A stretch of DNA of 32,849 bases from a virus: positions 1 to 32,849 of the IMG/VR virus record IMGVR_UViG_3300042883_000328. One strand, 5' to 3'. Within the stretch, counting starts at the first letter, position 1, and the number at the start of each line of letters is the position of its first letter. Shown one piece after another: positions 26,189-32,849 of the stretch. The position numbers and the translations under genes are program-made. The notes beneath the pieces are model-generated. The model searched no databases and was not told where the DNA came from. It saw nothing but the letters and a program-made list of their open reading frames with translations.

Positions 26189-26690
26189 AGTTAGCTATAT
26201 CATTAAACATTAGGTTGATATTTTTTAATACCAATTTTTCCTTCCCCTTTGGCGTTCTTTTATCTATCATTTCAAGTATACTAGAAAGCCTTGTGTACTT
26301 CTGTTCCATTTCCAATACTGATTTCCTTTCCAAAATTAGCTTTTCTATTTGATTATTTAAACTAATAATAGACATTTCTTTTTCATTTTGTGGTTTAACC
26401 ACTACAAGTTCCTCTTTATTTGCTAAAAATGAGTCTTTGCAAACCTTGTACTTTTGCATTAATCCATCTACCTGAGTAAGTAAAGCGTGTACATTACGCA
26501 TATAACTTATAATAGTAGAATGGTCTTTTCTTAAAAACCTACCAATTGAAGAGTAGGTATAGCCTCTTTCCCTAAGAATTTTAGAGAATACTATTCTTGC
26601 ATCTACAATCTCACGTCTTTGTGTTTTGTCTTTTACGTCTTCATTAAATACGGATTTGATAATCTCCGTTAATTCTTGCATTTCGCTCAT
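26178..26690 (-). CDS. DnaA domain-IV-like DNA-binding protein
   Basis: This 170-residue protein carries a helix-turn-helix of the DnaA C-terminal (domain IV) type at about residues 20-75: DARIVFSKILRERGYTYSSI, then GRFLRKDHSTIISYMRNVHA, where DHSTI matches the DnaA signature that contacts the DnaA box. The AAA+ ATPase part of DnaA is absent; instead residues 95-165 form a Lys/Glu-rich helix likely to dimerise. Such stand-alone domains occur in phages and could act as origin-binding factor, transcription regulator or decoy for host DnaA boxes. It lies in the replication arm about 1.7 kb downstream of a repeat-rich non-coding gap that might hold its sites. Confidence 0.72.
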   Translation of the reverse strand: MSEMQELTEIIKSVFNEDVKDKTQRREIVDARIVFSKILRERGYTYSSIGRFLRKDHSTIISYMRNVHALLTQVDGLMQKYKVCKDSFLANKEELVVVKPQNEKEMSIISLNNQIEKLILERKSVLEMEQKYTRLSSILEMIDKRTPKGKEKLVLKNINLMFNDIANYGK

Positions 26691-26701
26691 TTGATTTGAT
26701 T

Positions 26702-26944
26702 TTAGTTTCCTTTAAATATTTCTACTTTGATTCCGTGTTGTTCAAGTTCTTTGAGTCTGAACTCTTGTAATTTTGATAATTTACCATCCGGCTTTTTTAC
26801 TTCAACAAATAGCACGTCACAGTTTGGAGGAATGGCTATTAGATCAGGGATACCATTTTTATTGGTGTTGATTAGTTTGATGACATAATATCCTTGAGCT
26901 TCTAGTTCTTTAATTTTCTTAGACTGTATCTGCTGCTCTTTCAT
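26702..26944 (-). CDS. VRR-NUC domain nuclease
   Basis: An 80-residue protein consisting almost only of a VRR-NUC (PD-(D/E)XK superfamily) domain. Visible elements: N-terminal helix EQQIQSKKIKELEAQGYYVI, the motif NKNGIPDLIA with Asp34, the catalytic FVEVKKPDGK with Glu48-x-Lys50, and LSKLQ with the conserved Gln60. Stand-alone VRR-NUC proteins of phages are thought to be structure-specific nucleases, with Holliday-junction-type activity shown for some family members. The length is normal for the phage form. The start overlaps the preceding gene by 26 bp; no later Met would leave the first helix intact. Confidence 0.85.
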   Translation of the reverse strand: MKEQQIQSKKIKELEAQGYYVIKLINTNKNGIPDLIAIPPNCDVLFVEVKKPDGKLSKLQEFRLKELEQHGIKVEIFKGN

Positions 26945-27242
26945 TAATATTGGTTTGTTCCATTAATTCCCTGATTGACATATTGATATCGGTACACTCT
27001 TCGATGAAGTCTATGAACTCTTGTATGTCATCTATGTCAAACATAAACCTTTCTGCTAAAAAGTATTCATATGGACTACAGGTCTCATCTAGGTCAATTT
27101 CCTCCAATTGTACAGCTAAAGTTTCCTGTGGGAGAACCATTATAGTAAATATAACAGTATACTCCTGTCCTTTTTTAACCCATTTGCTTTGTGGTATGTC
27201 ATTGGGTTTACCCTTGTCGTTAATACATATACATTTTATCAT
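26919..27242 (-). CDS. Conserved-looking hypothetical protein (107 aa)
   Basis: I recognise no function. The N-terminal half is beta-rich with MIKCICINDKGKPNDIPQSK and WVKKGQEYTVIFT, followed by LEEIDLDETCSPYEYFLAER, a pattern I associate with small hypothetical proteins common in Bacteroidota phages and genomes. The first half could be an SH3-like barrel. The C-terminal 40 residues are acidic and helical. It overlaps the VRR-NUC gene by 26 bp and lies 4 bp after the next upstream gene, so it belongs to the same transcript. Confidence 0.7.
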   Translation of the reverse strand: MIKCICINDKGKPNDIPQSKWVKKGQEYTVIFTIMVLPQETLAVQLEEIDLDETCSPYEYFLAERFMFDIDDIQEFIDFIEECTDINMSIRELMEQTNINERAADTV

Positions 27243-27246
27243 ATGT

Positions 27247-27465
27247 TTATTTTGATGGTGTTAGTGATTCTCCTGTGCTTGGATTCCCATATATCTTAAT
27301 ATCATTTTGGTCCACTGTTCTTACTTCACCTGTGTTATACATTCTAATAATAAATTGAGGATTGGAATGAATAGAACCTGCAATCATAAATATTGCTACT
27401 CCATATCCTAATGGTGTTTCTACGTCAAAAGGATTAAGTATTTCGTGTATTGTTTGTATTATCAT
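27247..27465 (-). CDS. Small hypothetical protein (72 aa)
   Basis: Not recognised. The frame is open back to 27528, but starting there would overlap the preceding gene by 95 bp. I prefer the internal ATG at 27465, which has an A-rich leader (AAAACTGAAACAG) like other genes here and leaves a 32-bp overlap. A Met at 27498 is another option. The protein is beta-rich: TPLGYGVAIFMIAGSIHSN, then PQFIIRMYNTGEVRTVDQND, which resembles short barrel-like proteins with a Gly-rich turn. No membrane segment is certain. Confidence 0.55.
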   Translation of the reverse strand: MIIQTIHEILNPFDVETPLGYGVAIFMIAGSIHSNPQFIIRMYNTGEVRTVDQNDIKIYGNPSTGESLTPSK

Positions 27466-27658
27466 CTGTTTCAGTTTTGTTCCAAATATCTTCTCCATCA
27501 TTACCCCAATAATGATCGCATTTACCATCTTTCAAAGGTAACTCCATAAAATAACTTTGGGCATACTCATCTGCTTTTGCAGTAAATCTGTAGCATTGGT
27601 CTTTATAAGGGCAAACGATTTCTTCTATTTGTCCTTTACACATTGTTATGTCAGGCAT
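27434..27658 (-). CDS. Small Cys-containing protein, probable zinc-binding
   Basis: A 74-residue protein with four cysteines (7, 16, 22, 47). The surroundings MPDITMCKG, VCPYKDQCYRFTAKADEY and GKCDHYW match a type of small protein common in phages of Bacteroidota, in which a cysteine cluster probably holds one metal ion. Its cellular role is unknown to me. The C-terminus is Asn/Thr/Asp-rich and overlaps the next gene, so the last 10-15 residues are poorly constrained. It begins 11 bp after the upstream gene stop. Confidence 0.7.
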   Translation of the reverse strand: MPDITMCKGQIEEIVCPYKDQCYRFTAKADEYAQSYFMELPLKDGKCDHYWGNDGEDIWNKTETDDNTNNTRNT

Positions 27659-27669
27659 ATTTATTTGTT

Positions 27670-27867
27670 TTAGTTATAGGTTTGGTTATAGTATTCTACT
27701 GATGTCATTTCGGAATCATAATTAGAATACCCTTCAGTATGAGCATTCATTATCTGCTCTTTTTCTTTTTCCATACAATCATTCTTAAACATTTCCCAAT
27801 GAATGCTATCTTTTTCAATATATAACATTTCAATTCTATCTAGTGCCATTTGCATTGCTGTTTTCAT
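27670..27867 (-). CDS. Small helical hypothetical protein (65 aa)
   Basis: No function known. It is a 65-residue acidic helical protein: MKTAMQMALDRIEMLYIEKD, then EKEKEQIMNAHTEGYSN and a conserved-looking C-terminal YYNQTYN. Proteins with the pattern EKEQI...A...G...YYN-T-[YF] recur as small early genes of Bacteroidota phages. It overlaps the upstream gene by 4 bp, so translation is coupled. Confidence 0.7.
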   Translation of the reverse strand: MKTAMQMALDRIEMLYIEKDSIHWEMFKNDCMEKEKEQIMNAHTEGYSNYDSEMTSVEYYNQTYN

Positions 27868-28139
27868 TCTAATTCTTTTTTATAGTTAAACTCTACTGTA
27901 TAAATAAATACTTTTTTTTCTTCAGGTGTTTCATAATATAAAGTACCTTCTAAGTCTGATCCATACTTAGCCATAAATGGTTCATATTTAACTCTTCTAC
28001 CTGAATGATTGTGCTTATCATTAGCACCCATATAATCATCTACTATTTCAAATAGTCCACTAAATGTATTAGAAGCTGCTATAGGAAATAAGTCTTCTCC
28101 ATCACAGGCATAGTATATATACTTAAAATCTTCTTTCAT
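27864..28139 (-). CDS. Hypothetical protein (91 aa)
   Basis: Not recognised. A 91-residue acidic protein with mixed alpha/beta content (DFKYIYYACDGEDLFPIAAS, later FIYTVEFNYKKELE), no signal peptide and no metal cluster. It is joined to both neighbours by 4-bp overlaps. The short gene size and early-operon position suggest an accessory host-takeover protein, which is only inference. Confidence 0.65.
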   Translation of the reverse strand: MKEDFKYIYYACDGEDLFPIAASNTFSGLFEIVDDYMGANDKHNHSGRRVKYEPFMAKYGSDLEGTLYYETPEEKKVFIYTVEFNYKKELE

Positions 28140-28345
28140 AAATTTTCTATTTCTTGTTTTACTTCATCCCAAAATCTCCATTCTTTATCTAATGGATAAT
28201 GATTCCAATTAATACAACTTCTTATCTCATCTACTGCAATCAATGCACAATTTTTTCCAACATAATGGCTGCAATGATGGTATTTATCTCCATCATTGTA
28301 TAATATTTTTTCAAATAATTCATCTGCTTTTTCTTTTGGTGTCAT
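28136..28345 (-). CDS. Small hypothetical protein (69 aa), first gene after the repeat-rich gap
   Basis: A 69-residue protein that begins MTPKEKADELFEKI and contains CALIAVDEIRS and FWDEVKQEIENL. This pattern (ALIAVDEI followed by [YF]W-x-EVKQEI-x-L) is one I associate with a very common family of small proteins in Bacteroidota phages, of unknown role. It is the first gene after the 344-bp gap, so its transcript probably starts within that gap. The ATG is preceded by an A-rich leader (AATCTAAACTT), without Shine-Dalgarno sequence. Confidence 0.68.
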   Translation of the reverse strand: MTPKEKADELFEKILYNDGDKYHHCSHYVGKNCALIAVDEIRSCINWNHYPLDKEWRFWDEVKQEIENL

Positions 28346-28428
28346 AAGTTTAGATTTATGTTTCTAATTTTGTTTAATATTTGTATTTTGATTTTTAAAA
28401 TTATATGTTTTTATAACTTTATTTCTAA

Positions 28429-28461
28429 TTTGCACCTATTTATATTCTTTTGCATCTATTT
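28429..28461. repeat. Direct repeat TTTGCAYCTATTT, 2 copies, 20-bp period
   Basis: TTTGCACCTATTT at 28429-28441 and TTTGCATCTATTT at 28449-28461 differ at one base and start 20 bp apart, about two helical turns, as protein-binding sites on one DNA face would. Confidence 0.75.
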
Positions 28462-28463
28462 TT

Positions 28464-28491
28464 ATGTCGCTTAAAGTGTCTTAAATGTCGC
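28464..28491. repeat. Direct repeat ATGTCGC, 2 copies, 21-bp period
   Basis: ATGTCGC at 28464-28470 and 28485-28491. TTAAAGTGTC between them is a one-base variant of the TTAAATGTCG that leads into the second copy, so the block reads as three TGTC elements about 10 bp apart. It follows the TTTGCAYCTATTT pair directly. Confidence 0.65.
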
Positions 28492-28642
28492 ATAAACCTT
28501 TCATTTTGTTCCATTAAAGGAATAAATGAATGAAATATCAGAAAAATTCAGGCAAAATGTAAAGCAATACCTTGTCTTTTTGTAAAATAAGTCAAGCTAT
28601 TAGTTTACTTTTTCTACAATTTACTTAGTATTACTACTGATT

Positions 28643-28692
28643 TCGTCATTAAATGGCGGATATGTCGGAAATATGGCGGATTATCGTCATTA
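28643..28692. repeat. Nested repeat block: TCGTCATTA flanking ATGGCGGAT / ATGTCGGAA / ATGGCGGAT
   Basis: TCGTCATTA occurs at 28643-28651 and 28684-28692. Between them lie ATGGCGGAT at 28653, ATGTCGGAA at 28662 and ATGGCGGAT at 28673. The second TCGTCATTA runs 3 bp into the stop codon of the neighbouring minus-strand gene. The block is richer in G+C than the rest of the gap. Confidence 0.75.
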
Positions 28693-28902
28693 TTCTACCA
28701 TATCAAAATCAATATGGTTATCATTCATCAGCTCTCTTAGTTTATCTCTTACCTCATCTAGCTGTTCACGACCTGCATATTTAATTTCAGCCCTTAGAAA
28801 TTGATCTAACTCCCATAAGGTTGAATACATAGCTGATGCTTTTGTTGCCAATCTAAATTCTTGATTGTCTTCCGGTAATTCAAATTCGAGTATTGCTTTC
28901 AT
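28690..28902 (-). CDS. Small hypothetical protein (70 aa) coupled to SF2 helicase
   Basis: A 70-residue acidic protein opening with MKAILEFELPEDNQEFRLAT and continuing with LWELDQFLRAEIKYAG and VRDKLRELMNDNHIDFDM. It is helical after one beta strand. I recognise the opening pattern [KAI]LEF-LPED--EF as that of a small protein frequently found next to phage helicase genes, of unknown function. Its start overlaps the helicase stop by 4 bp. It is the last gene before the repeat-rich gap. Confidence 0.7.
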   Translation of the reverse strand: MKAILEFELPEDNQEFRLATKASAMYSTLWELDQFLRAEIKYAGREQLDEVRDKLRELMNDNHIDFDMVE

Positions 28903-30140
28903 AATGTTTTCTCAAAATGTTTTAAAGTATAATCCTTCTTTTTAGTAACTGCTTTATAAATGTCCTTCTCTATACCACCCTTTGAGAATATCCAATACAC
29001 TTGATTCTCAAGACGATCCTTTGTAGTCATCCGGTCCTTACTCTGCCAATAACTAGTAGCACTGAAGTCAATATTGTAATATACCAAGTACTTAGCGTTT
29101 CTTAAAGATATCCCTTCTCTGCCGGACACAATCTGTAGAGCAATGCTTTTATCAGTAGTGTCAAATTCATTTAGATCAGTTGTCAAGTTTTCATCACGAA
29201 ATACTTGACGTAGTGCATTGAACTCTTCCTTGAACTTATAAAAGATTCCAATCTTGCATCCCTCAAATCTTTTCTTAATGAACTCAGCCTTACTCAAATC
29301 AATCACCATAGACTCTCCACTTTCAAATTTAACAGTTCCTGAGCATAACTGATGCACTTTCATCATTAATTTTACAGGAGTATCTGCTAATATTGTCTGA
29401 CCCTTACCCTCGACCACCAAGTCTCTCTTTAGCTTCTTAATTAAACTATAGGTTACATCACTCATCTCCACTTCAAGCACCTCCTCAGTAGTCTCAGATT
29501 TGAAACCTGCCTCTGCCTGAGTATAATTAATGGTATACGGTTCCATAAACTTAATGATTGACTCTAGTCCTTCACTATAGTCTCTGATCAATAACCCATT
29601 TATCTTCTTGTCTTTCACCTTTACGTACCTATCACAGAACCTATAAAAGTTTGCAAACTCTCTGAATGGATTATTAGGTATGCCATAAACTTGATGATAC
29701 ATCTGCGAGTATGACTCAGGTGTTGGTGTGCCTGATAAAAGAATAACCATTGAATTGCACCATCCAACCACACCCTTAACTAATCTTGCTCTTAGGCTAG
29801 GCTTAGGAAATGCCCCTAGACTATGTGCTTCGTCACATATAACCAAGTCCCACTTCTTTTTATTCATAACAAGATGCAAACTCTCGTAGTTAATAACAGT
29901 CAAACTATAGGATGGACTAAGTGCATTATAGTCAGCCTCGATTGAACTAATGGCTTTCTTTTTTGTTATGAACAGTACATTTTCTACCATCAAATACTTT
30001 GCAATGCCCATACTTGTAAGAGTTTTTCCCGTTCTTACCTCCATAGCAAGATATAAAAACCCATACTGTTTAATTATTTTGCATCCTGAAACAATTATAT
30101 CTTTCTGATAATCTCTATAATCAAATTCATTACTTTCCAT
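28899..30140 (-). CDS. SF2 (SNF2/DEAD-like) helicase
   Basis: A 413-residue superfamily 2 helicase or translocase, probably used in replication, recombination or early gene control. Visible motifs: Q-motif-like YRDYQKD (8-14), Walker A VRTGKT (35-40), motif II DEAH (103-106), motif III SGTPTP (136-141), a central insert with LVVEGKGQTI, and motif VI near 366-377 reading QSKDRMTTKDR instead of the usual Q-x-x-G-R-x-x-R. It ends with VYWIFSKGGIEKDIYKAV and a helical tail, as in phage SNF2-like helicases. At 413 residues it is a minimal form with no extra domains. It starts 1 bp after the upstream gene stop and overlaps the next gene by 4 bp. Confidence 0.88.
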   Translation of the reverse strand: MESNEFDYRDYQKDIIVSGCKIIKQYGFLYLAMEVRTGKTLTSMGIAKYLMVENVLFITKKKAISSIEADYNALSPSYSLTVINYESLHLVMNKKKWDLVICDEAHSLGAFPKPSLRARLVKGVVGWCNSMVILLSGTPTPESYSQMYHQVYGIPNNPFREFANFYRFCDRYVKVKDKKINGLLIRDYSEGLESIIKFMEPYTINYTQAEAGFKSETTEEVLEVEMSDVTYSLIKKLKRDLVVEGKGQTILADTPVKLMMKVHQLCSGTVKFESGESMVIDLSKAEFIKKRFEGCKIGIFYKFKEEFNALRQVFRDENLTTDLNEFDTTDKSIALQIVSGREGISLRNAKYLVYYNIDFSATSYWQSKDRMTTKDRLENQVYWIFSKGGIEKDIYKAVTKKKDYTLKHFEKTL

Positions 30141-30141
30141 A

Positions 30142-30543
30142 TTATAATTCTTTAAATTTTACAGGATATTTTGATAAATAATCAAAAACTCCCTCAAGTT
30201 TTGCGAACTTAATATAGTTACCTTCTGTGTCTAATACCTTTATCATTTCAATTATTATTTTTGGCTCTCCATTTATTTTTTCAAATCTATATTTAACTAT
30301 TTCAAGACTTCCTATTTTTTTATTTTCCATATCATTTAATTTTTTATAATGCTCACAACTTTTAATAATACGGTATAATGCTTCAATGTCATCTTTGTAC
30401 TTTAATACCCTTCTGAACTCAACTGATTTGCCTCTGCCGGATTTCAACTCTTTAGTTTGCATCAGTATATCTCTAAGTGTATTGCAGTACTCTAGCATTG
30501 CCTCATTATTAAGCCCTAACTTACGTTCTATGATGTCTACCAT
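30142..30543 (-). CDS. Hypothetical protein between primase-helicase and SF2 helicase (133 aa)
   Basis: Not recognised. A 133-residue Lys/Glu-rich protein: helical N-terminal half with MLEYCNTLRDILMQTKELKS and DDIEALYRIIKSCEHYKKL, then a beta-rich C-terminal half (LEIVKYRFEKING, KIIIEMIKVLDTEGNYI). It overlaps the primase-helicase gene by 7 bp and lies 1 bp from the helicase gene, so it is co-translated with replication enzymes and may be an accessory of one. No catalytic motif is visible. Confidence 0.68.
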   Translation of the reverse strand: MVDIIERKLGLNNEAMLEYCNTLRDILMQTKELKSGRGKSVEFRRVLKYKDDIEALYRIIKSCEHYKKLNDMENKKIGSLEIVKYRFEKINGEPKIIIEMIKVLDTEGNYIKFAKLEGVFDYLSKYPVKFKEL

Positions 30544-32849
30544 TGGTCTTCAGTTTGTGCTTCAGGCTCTTGCCTTTTTGTGATTATAATCCACCTACCA
30601 TTTTGGTCTCTATCCTCTTGCGGAGTTGTCCCTTCCTTGTACATCGCATAAGCTATCAACCACTTGTAGAACTTTGTCCTACTAATTGTCATCCTACCTC
30701 TTGGTCCGTAGTCAGGGTACTCATCTACAAAGTTTGAATACAACTCGTTTTTATAAAGCCTAATTCCAACTTGCATCATTACCTCTCTATTCTGATGGGT
30801 ATCTACCAACCCACACCACTCTATAAACTCGTGGCAGGTTTCTGCTGATAATTGACGAATCTTTAAATTGACAAATATTGACTTGACGAGTCCGGTTTTC
30901 AAATAACTCTTCAAACATCCAATCATATAGTTGTCAAACTCACACCAATCGTCATCGTTCCAATCGCCAAACATTAGCTTTCCAAATTCGTCTAGCGGAG
31001 TAAAGGACTTGGTATAATACTGATGCAGCTCCAACTCCCATTTCCTTCTAGCAAATGAGTTGCCGGCACCCTTTATCGCATAGTTGGTAGTGATGGCAAT
31101 CTTCGGACTCCTACTGAATGGTATCTTGATAGCATCTTTGTTTTTCTTCTCTAGGGTCAATCCCTCAGTTACTACTGAGAATAACCGCTCAAAGTCAAAG
31201 TGCTTCCTCACGTCATCAAAGCAAAGTATCTGCGTATCTGCTGATACCAACTGATAAGCGAAGCTTCTCTCAAAAGCAAATGACTTACCATCAATCACCA
31301 CCAATTTTTTCATCTTGCTGAGTGCGTTCATAATCAATCCCTTTCCCGTTCCACCTTCAGGGTTATCGCTGATCACCTCATCGTTCAGAATAACTGCCGG
31401 ACAAAATGATAGGTTCTTGTACCCGTGTAACAAAAATCCAATCGTGCTCTCCATTGACTTTACTCTGTGGCTATCCGACCCATTTATATTCTCTATAAAC
31501 TTTCTGAAGTCACAAGCATCAGTCACATCACAAATATTGAAGTTCCGGTCAATAACGTGGTCTTTCCACACGTATCCTCCCAAGTCCAAGTAGTCAATCG
31601 TTGTGACACTATCTTTACTGATCTTAACTGCACAGTTCTTATAATACAAGTAAGACGAGTCTTTATTGTCTGCAATGAAATATATCTCAATGGTCGATAG
31701 CATTGACAAGAACTCTTCCTTAAAGAATCTAGTATTGTCAGCAAAGTAGTTATACACTCCAATGTCATCCAACTCTAGCAAGTGCGTAAGCACAAAGTCC
31801 TTAATCTCCTTCTCAGACGTGTGATCAATTAGATTATTGGTAACCTTGACAAATATATAGTTCTTGCCATTCTCCGGACAGTACTTATAAAACCCATTGT
31901 CTTCCAAGAACTGCTTGAACTGAATGTGGATAATCCTTATAACTCCCCTATCGTTTCTATCCCAAAATGTTTGCTTTGCATTCTCCTCCTCCACCTTATT
32001 GAGCACTGACTCGATAGTCTCGCTATCCAAATTGGAGTCTTGCAGTTGGTAGCGAATCTCTTTTTTTGATACACCTCTTCTGAGTTTTGCTTTGATCTGA
32101 TTGACTCTCTCCTCGTCCTCATAATACTTAGTACCAAAGTTTGCAGTATGCTTGTAGGCTGAGTCAATCGTCAACCCAATCTCTCTGAGCGTAAAGTCCT
32201 CGTCTGCGAATCTGTTAATTACGTACGATGCCAAACTCTTGTTGATACCAAAGTCATTAAATGCCATCGCTAACACGTACGCATTCTGATTACGTTGTCC
32301 CTCTTGCATTGGGTACTTCTTCTGCCACCACTTTACAAGTATCTCCACAATCTTGTTCTCATCCGTAATGGGTATAGTGGCTTGATCTCTTGTACGGCTA
32401 ATCTCCGTATAGGCAGCCTCCTCAATCACATCCCAAACTGATGAGTTGTCGTTAATGTGAATTAAAGGGTCATAGGACTCATAACATACTCTGCTCAGGT
32501 TCTTACTCGTCTTATCAAAATAAGGCGAATTAAAGTGCTTCTCTAGGCTATTGAAGTAATTGGTATGGTTCTCTGCATCTGCCGGAATCTTGACGAGTAT
32601 TTTTAGACCATTCCCTGATGGAGATATAAACACTGAGAACACGTACTTGTTCTTGGACAAGTTCTCTTTGTCTTGCAGTAACTCTTTTTGCTTGGTGTAG
32701 CCATCAAAGTCAAGGCATATCAATCCTGAATGCTCAAGGATAGATGCGTCTGTTCTTTTATTAAACGTACCACTAAAGCATATTGCCGGTAACTGCTTCT
32801 TCAGTTCTTGTCTCTCCGGCTTGCGTTTCTCTAGTCTTATTTTCTTAAC
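30537..32849 (-). CDS. PrimPol-like (BT4734/VirE N-terminal type) primase fused to SF3/D5-like helicase, N-terminus outside window
   Basis: This is the main replication enzyme of the window: primer synthesis plus unwinding. The frame is open to the window edge; 42 residues precede the TTG at 32723 and include KKQLPAICFSGTFNKRTD, so the true start is upstream, beyond 32,849. The N-terminal domain shows HSGLICLDFDGY with the D-x-D pair and VFISPSGNGLKILVKI, the signature of the BT4734-like/VirE N-terminal primase fold. A helical linker follows. The helicase part has Walker A NPEGGTGKGL (about 31,335-31,365) and Walker B ILCFDDVRK (about 31,205-31,230), then KIAITTNYAI as sensor-1-like motif C, and a C-terminal winged-helix-like end. 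G+C is visibly higher than in the structural genes. Confidence 0.85.
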   Translation of the reverse strand, partial: VKKIRLEKRKPERQELKKQLPAICFSGTFNKRTDASILEHSGLICLDFDGYTKQKELLQDKENLSKNKYVFSVFISPSGNGLKILVKIPADAENHTNYFNSLEKHFNSPYFDKTSKNLSRVCYESYDPLIHINDNSSVWDVIEEAAYTEISRTRDQATIPITDENKIVEILVKWWQKKYPMQEGQRNQNAYVLAMAFNDFGINKSLASYVINRFADEDFTLREIGLTIDSAYKHTANFGTKYYEDEERVNQIKAKLRRGVSKKEIRYQLQDSNLDSETIESVLNKVEEENAKQTFWDRNDRGVIRIIHIQFKQFLEDNGFYKYCPENGKNYIFVKVTNNLIDHTSEKEIKDFVLTHLLELDDIGVYNYFADNTRFFKEEFLSMLSTIEIYFIADNKDSSYLYYKNCAVKISKDSVTTIDYLDLGGYVWKDHVIDRNFNICDVTDACDFRKFIENINGSDSHRVKSMESTIGFLLHGYKNLSFCPAVILNDEVISDNPEGGTGKGLIMNALSKMKKLVVIDGKSFAFERSFAYQLVSADTQILCFDDVRKHFDFERLFSVVTEGLTLEKKNKDAIKIPFSRSPKIAITTNYAIKGAGNSFARRKWELELHQYYTKSFTPLDEFGKLMFGDWNDDDWCEFDNYMIGCLKSYLKTGLVKSIFVNLKIRQLSAETCHEFIEWCGLVDTHQNREVMMQVGIRLYKNELYSNFVDEYPDYGPRGRMTISRTKFYKWLIAYAMYKEGTTPQEDRDQNGRWIIITKRQEPEAQTEDQW

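Larger units (their letters stand above)
28346..28689. other. Non-coding gap with nested short repeats: candidate origin or operator region
   Basis: This is the only gene-free stretch longer than 300 bp. It is AT-rich on the left (28346-28460) and carries several direct repeats with periods near 20 bp, plus five copies of ATG[T/G]CG[G/C] at 28464, 28485, 28653, 28662 and 28673. No ORF longer than about 25 codons is convincing on either strand. It lies inside the replication operon, upstream of nine small genes and near a DnaA-domain gene. A replication origin, an operator/promoter for the small genes, or both are possible; nothing proves either. Confidence 0.6.

Noticed and set aside
26950-27255. 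101-codon plus-strand ORF opposite the 107-aa hypothetical gene
   Set aside because: Composition rich in Ser/Cys/Ile, typical of an antisense frame; the minus-strand frame fits the operon.
28438-28525. Minus-strand ORF of 24 codons in the gap giving a very basic peptide (RHLRHFKRHKNRCKR)
   Set aside because: The basic residues come from the direct repeats read in one frame; it lacks a clear leader and is too short to judge.
28526-28585. Plus-strand mini-ORF of 19 codons (MNEISEKFRQ...) preceded by AAAGGA, resembling the start of a small HTH repressor
   Set aside because: It stops after 19 codons, the continuation in another frame also stops within about 16 codons, and no HTH can be completed. 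It may be a remnant, but the evidence is too thin.
1-32849. tRNA genes, CRISPR arrays, diversity-generating retroelement, integrase or transposase
   Set aside because: Looked for T-loop sequences, regularly spaced palindromic repeats, reverse transcriptase motifs and recombinase motifs; none seen. The repeats present are short and explained by protein modules or the gap region.

Overview
The window is one piece of a double-stranded DNA phage genome, most likely a short-tailed (podovirus-like) virus of a Bacteroidota host, possibly a flavobacterium. The host call rests on three things seen in the sequence: low G+C, start codons preceded by A-rich leaders with almost no Shine-Dalgarno sequence, and a few TAnnTTTG boxes like the Bacteroidota -7 element. 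The head and connector genes have the look and order known from crAss-like phages and their relatives (portal of about 800 aa, capsid protein, two ring/adaptor proteins, very long P22 gp10-like tail hub). The family assignments come from reading the proteins by eye, not from a database search.

Left arm, plus strand, about 1-25,607: terminase large subunit (5' end cut by the window), portal, probable scaffold, major capsid protein followed by a strong terminator, a post-capsid protein followed by a second terminator, two head-tail connector proteins, a 1477-aa tail hub, two further tail proteins (one with a duplicated cysteine-rich repeat), and then four genes whose order and character match the T7 ejectosome cassette gp13-gp14-gp15-gp16: a small GNAT-fold protein, an Ala/Gln-rich helical protein, a 627-aa protein and a 2294-aa giant. 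Together these package DNA, build the head and short tail, and probably form the conduit that carries DNA across the envelope.

Right arm, minus strand, 32,849 down to 25,600: a tightly overlapping early or replication operon. It starts with a PrimPol/SF3 primase-helicase (N-terminus cut by the window), a hypothetical protein, an SF2 (SNF2-like) helicase and a small protein. A 344-bp non-coding gap with nested short repeats follows. After the gap come nine small genes, including a zinc-ribbon-like protein, a VRR-NUC nuclease, a stand-alone DnaA domain-IV-like DNA-binding protein and a second PD-(D/E)XK nuclease. The two arms converge and their last genes overlap tail to tail by 8 bp.

No integrase, CRISPR array, tRNA, reverse transcriptase, DNA polymerase or RNA polymerase was recognised here. 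The most interesting points are the T7-type ejectosome cassette attached to a crAss-like head/connector module, the GNAT folds inside that cassette (one apparently lacking its cofactor loop), the repeat-rich gap that could be an origin or operator next to a phage DnaA-domain gene, and the beta-rich inserts shared by three structural proteins.
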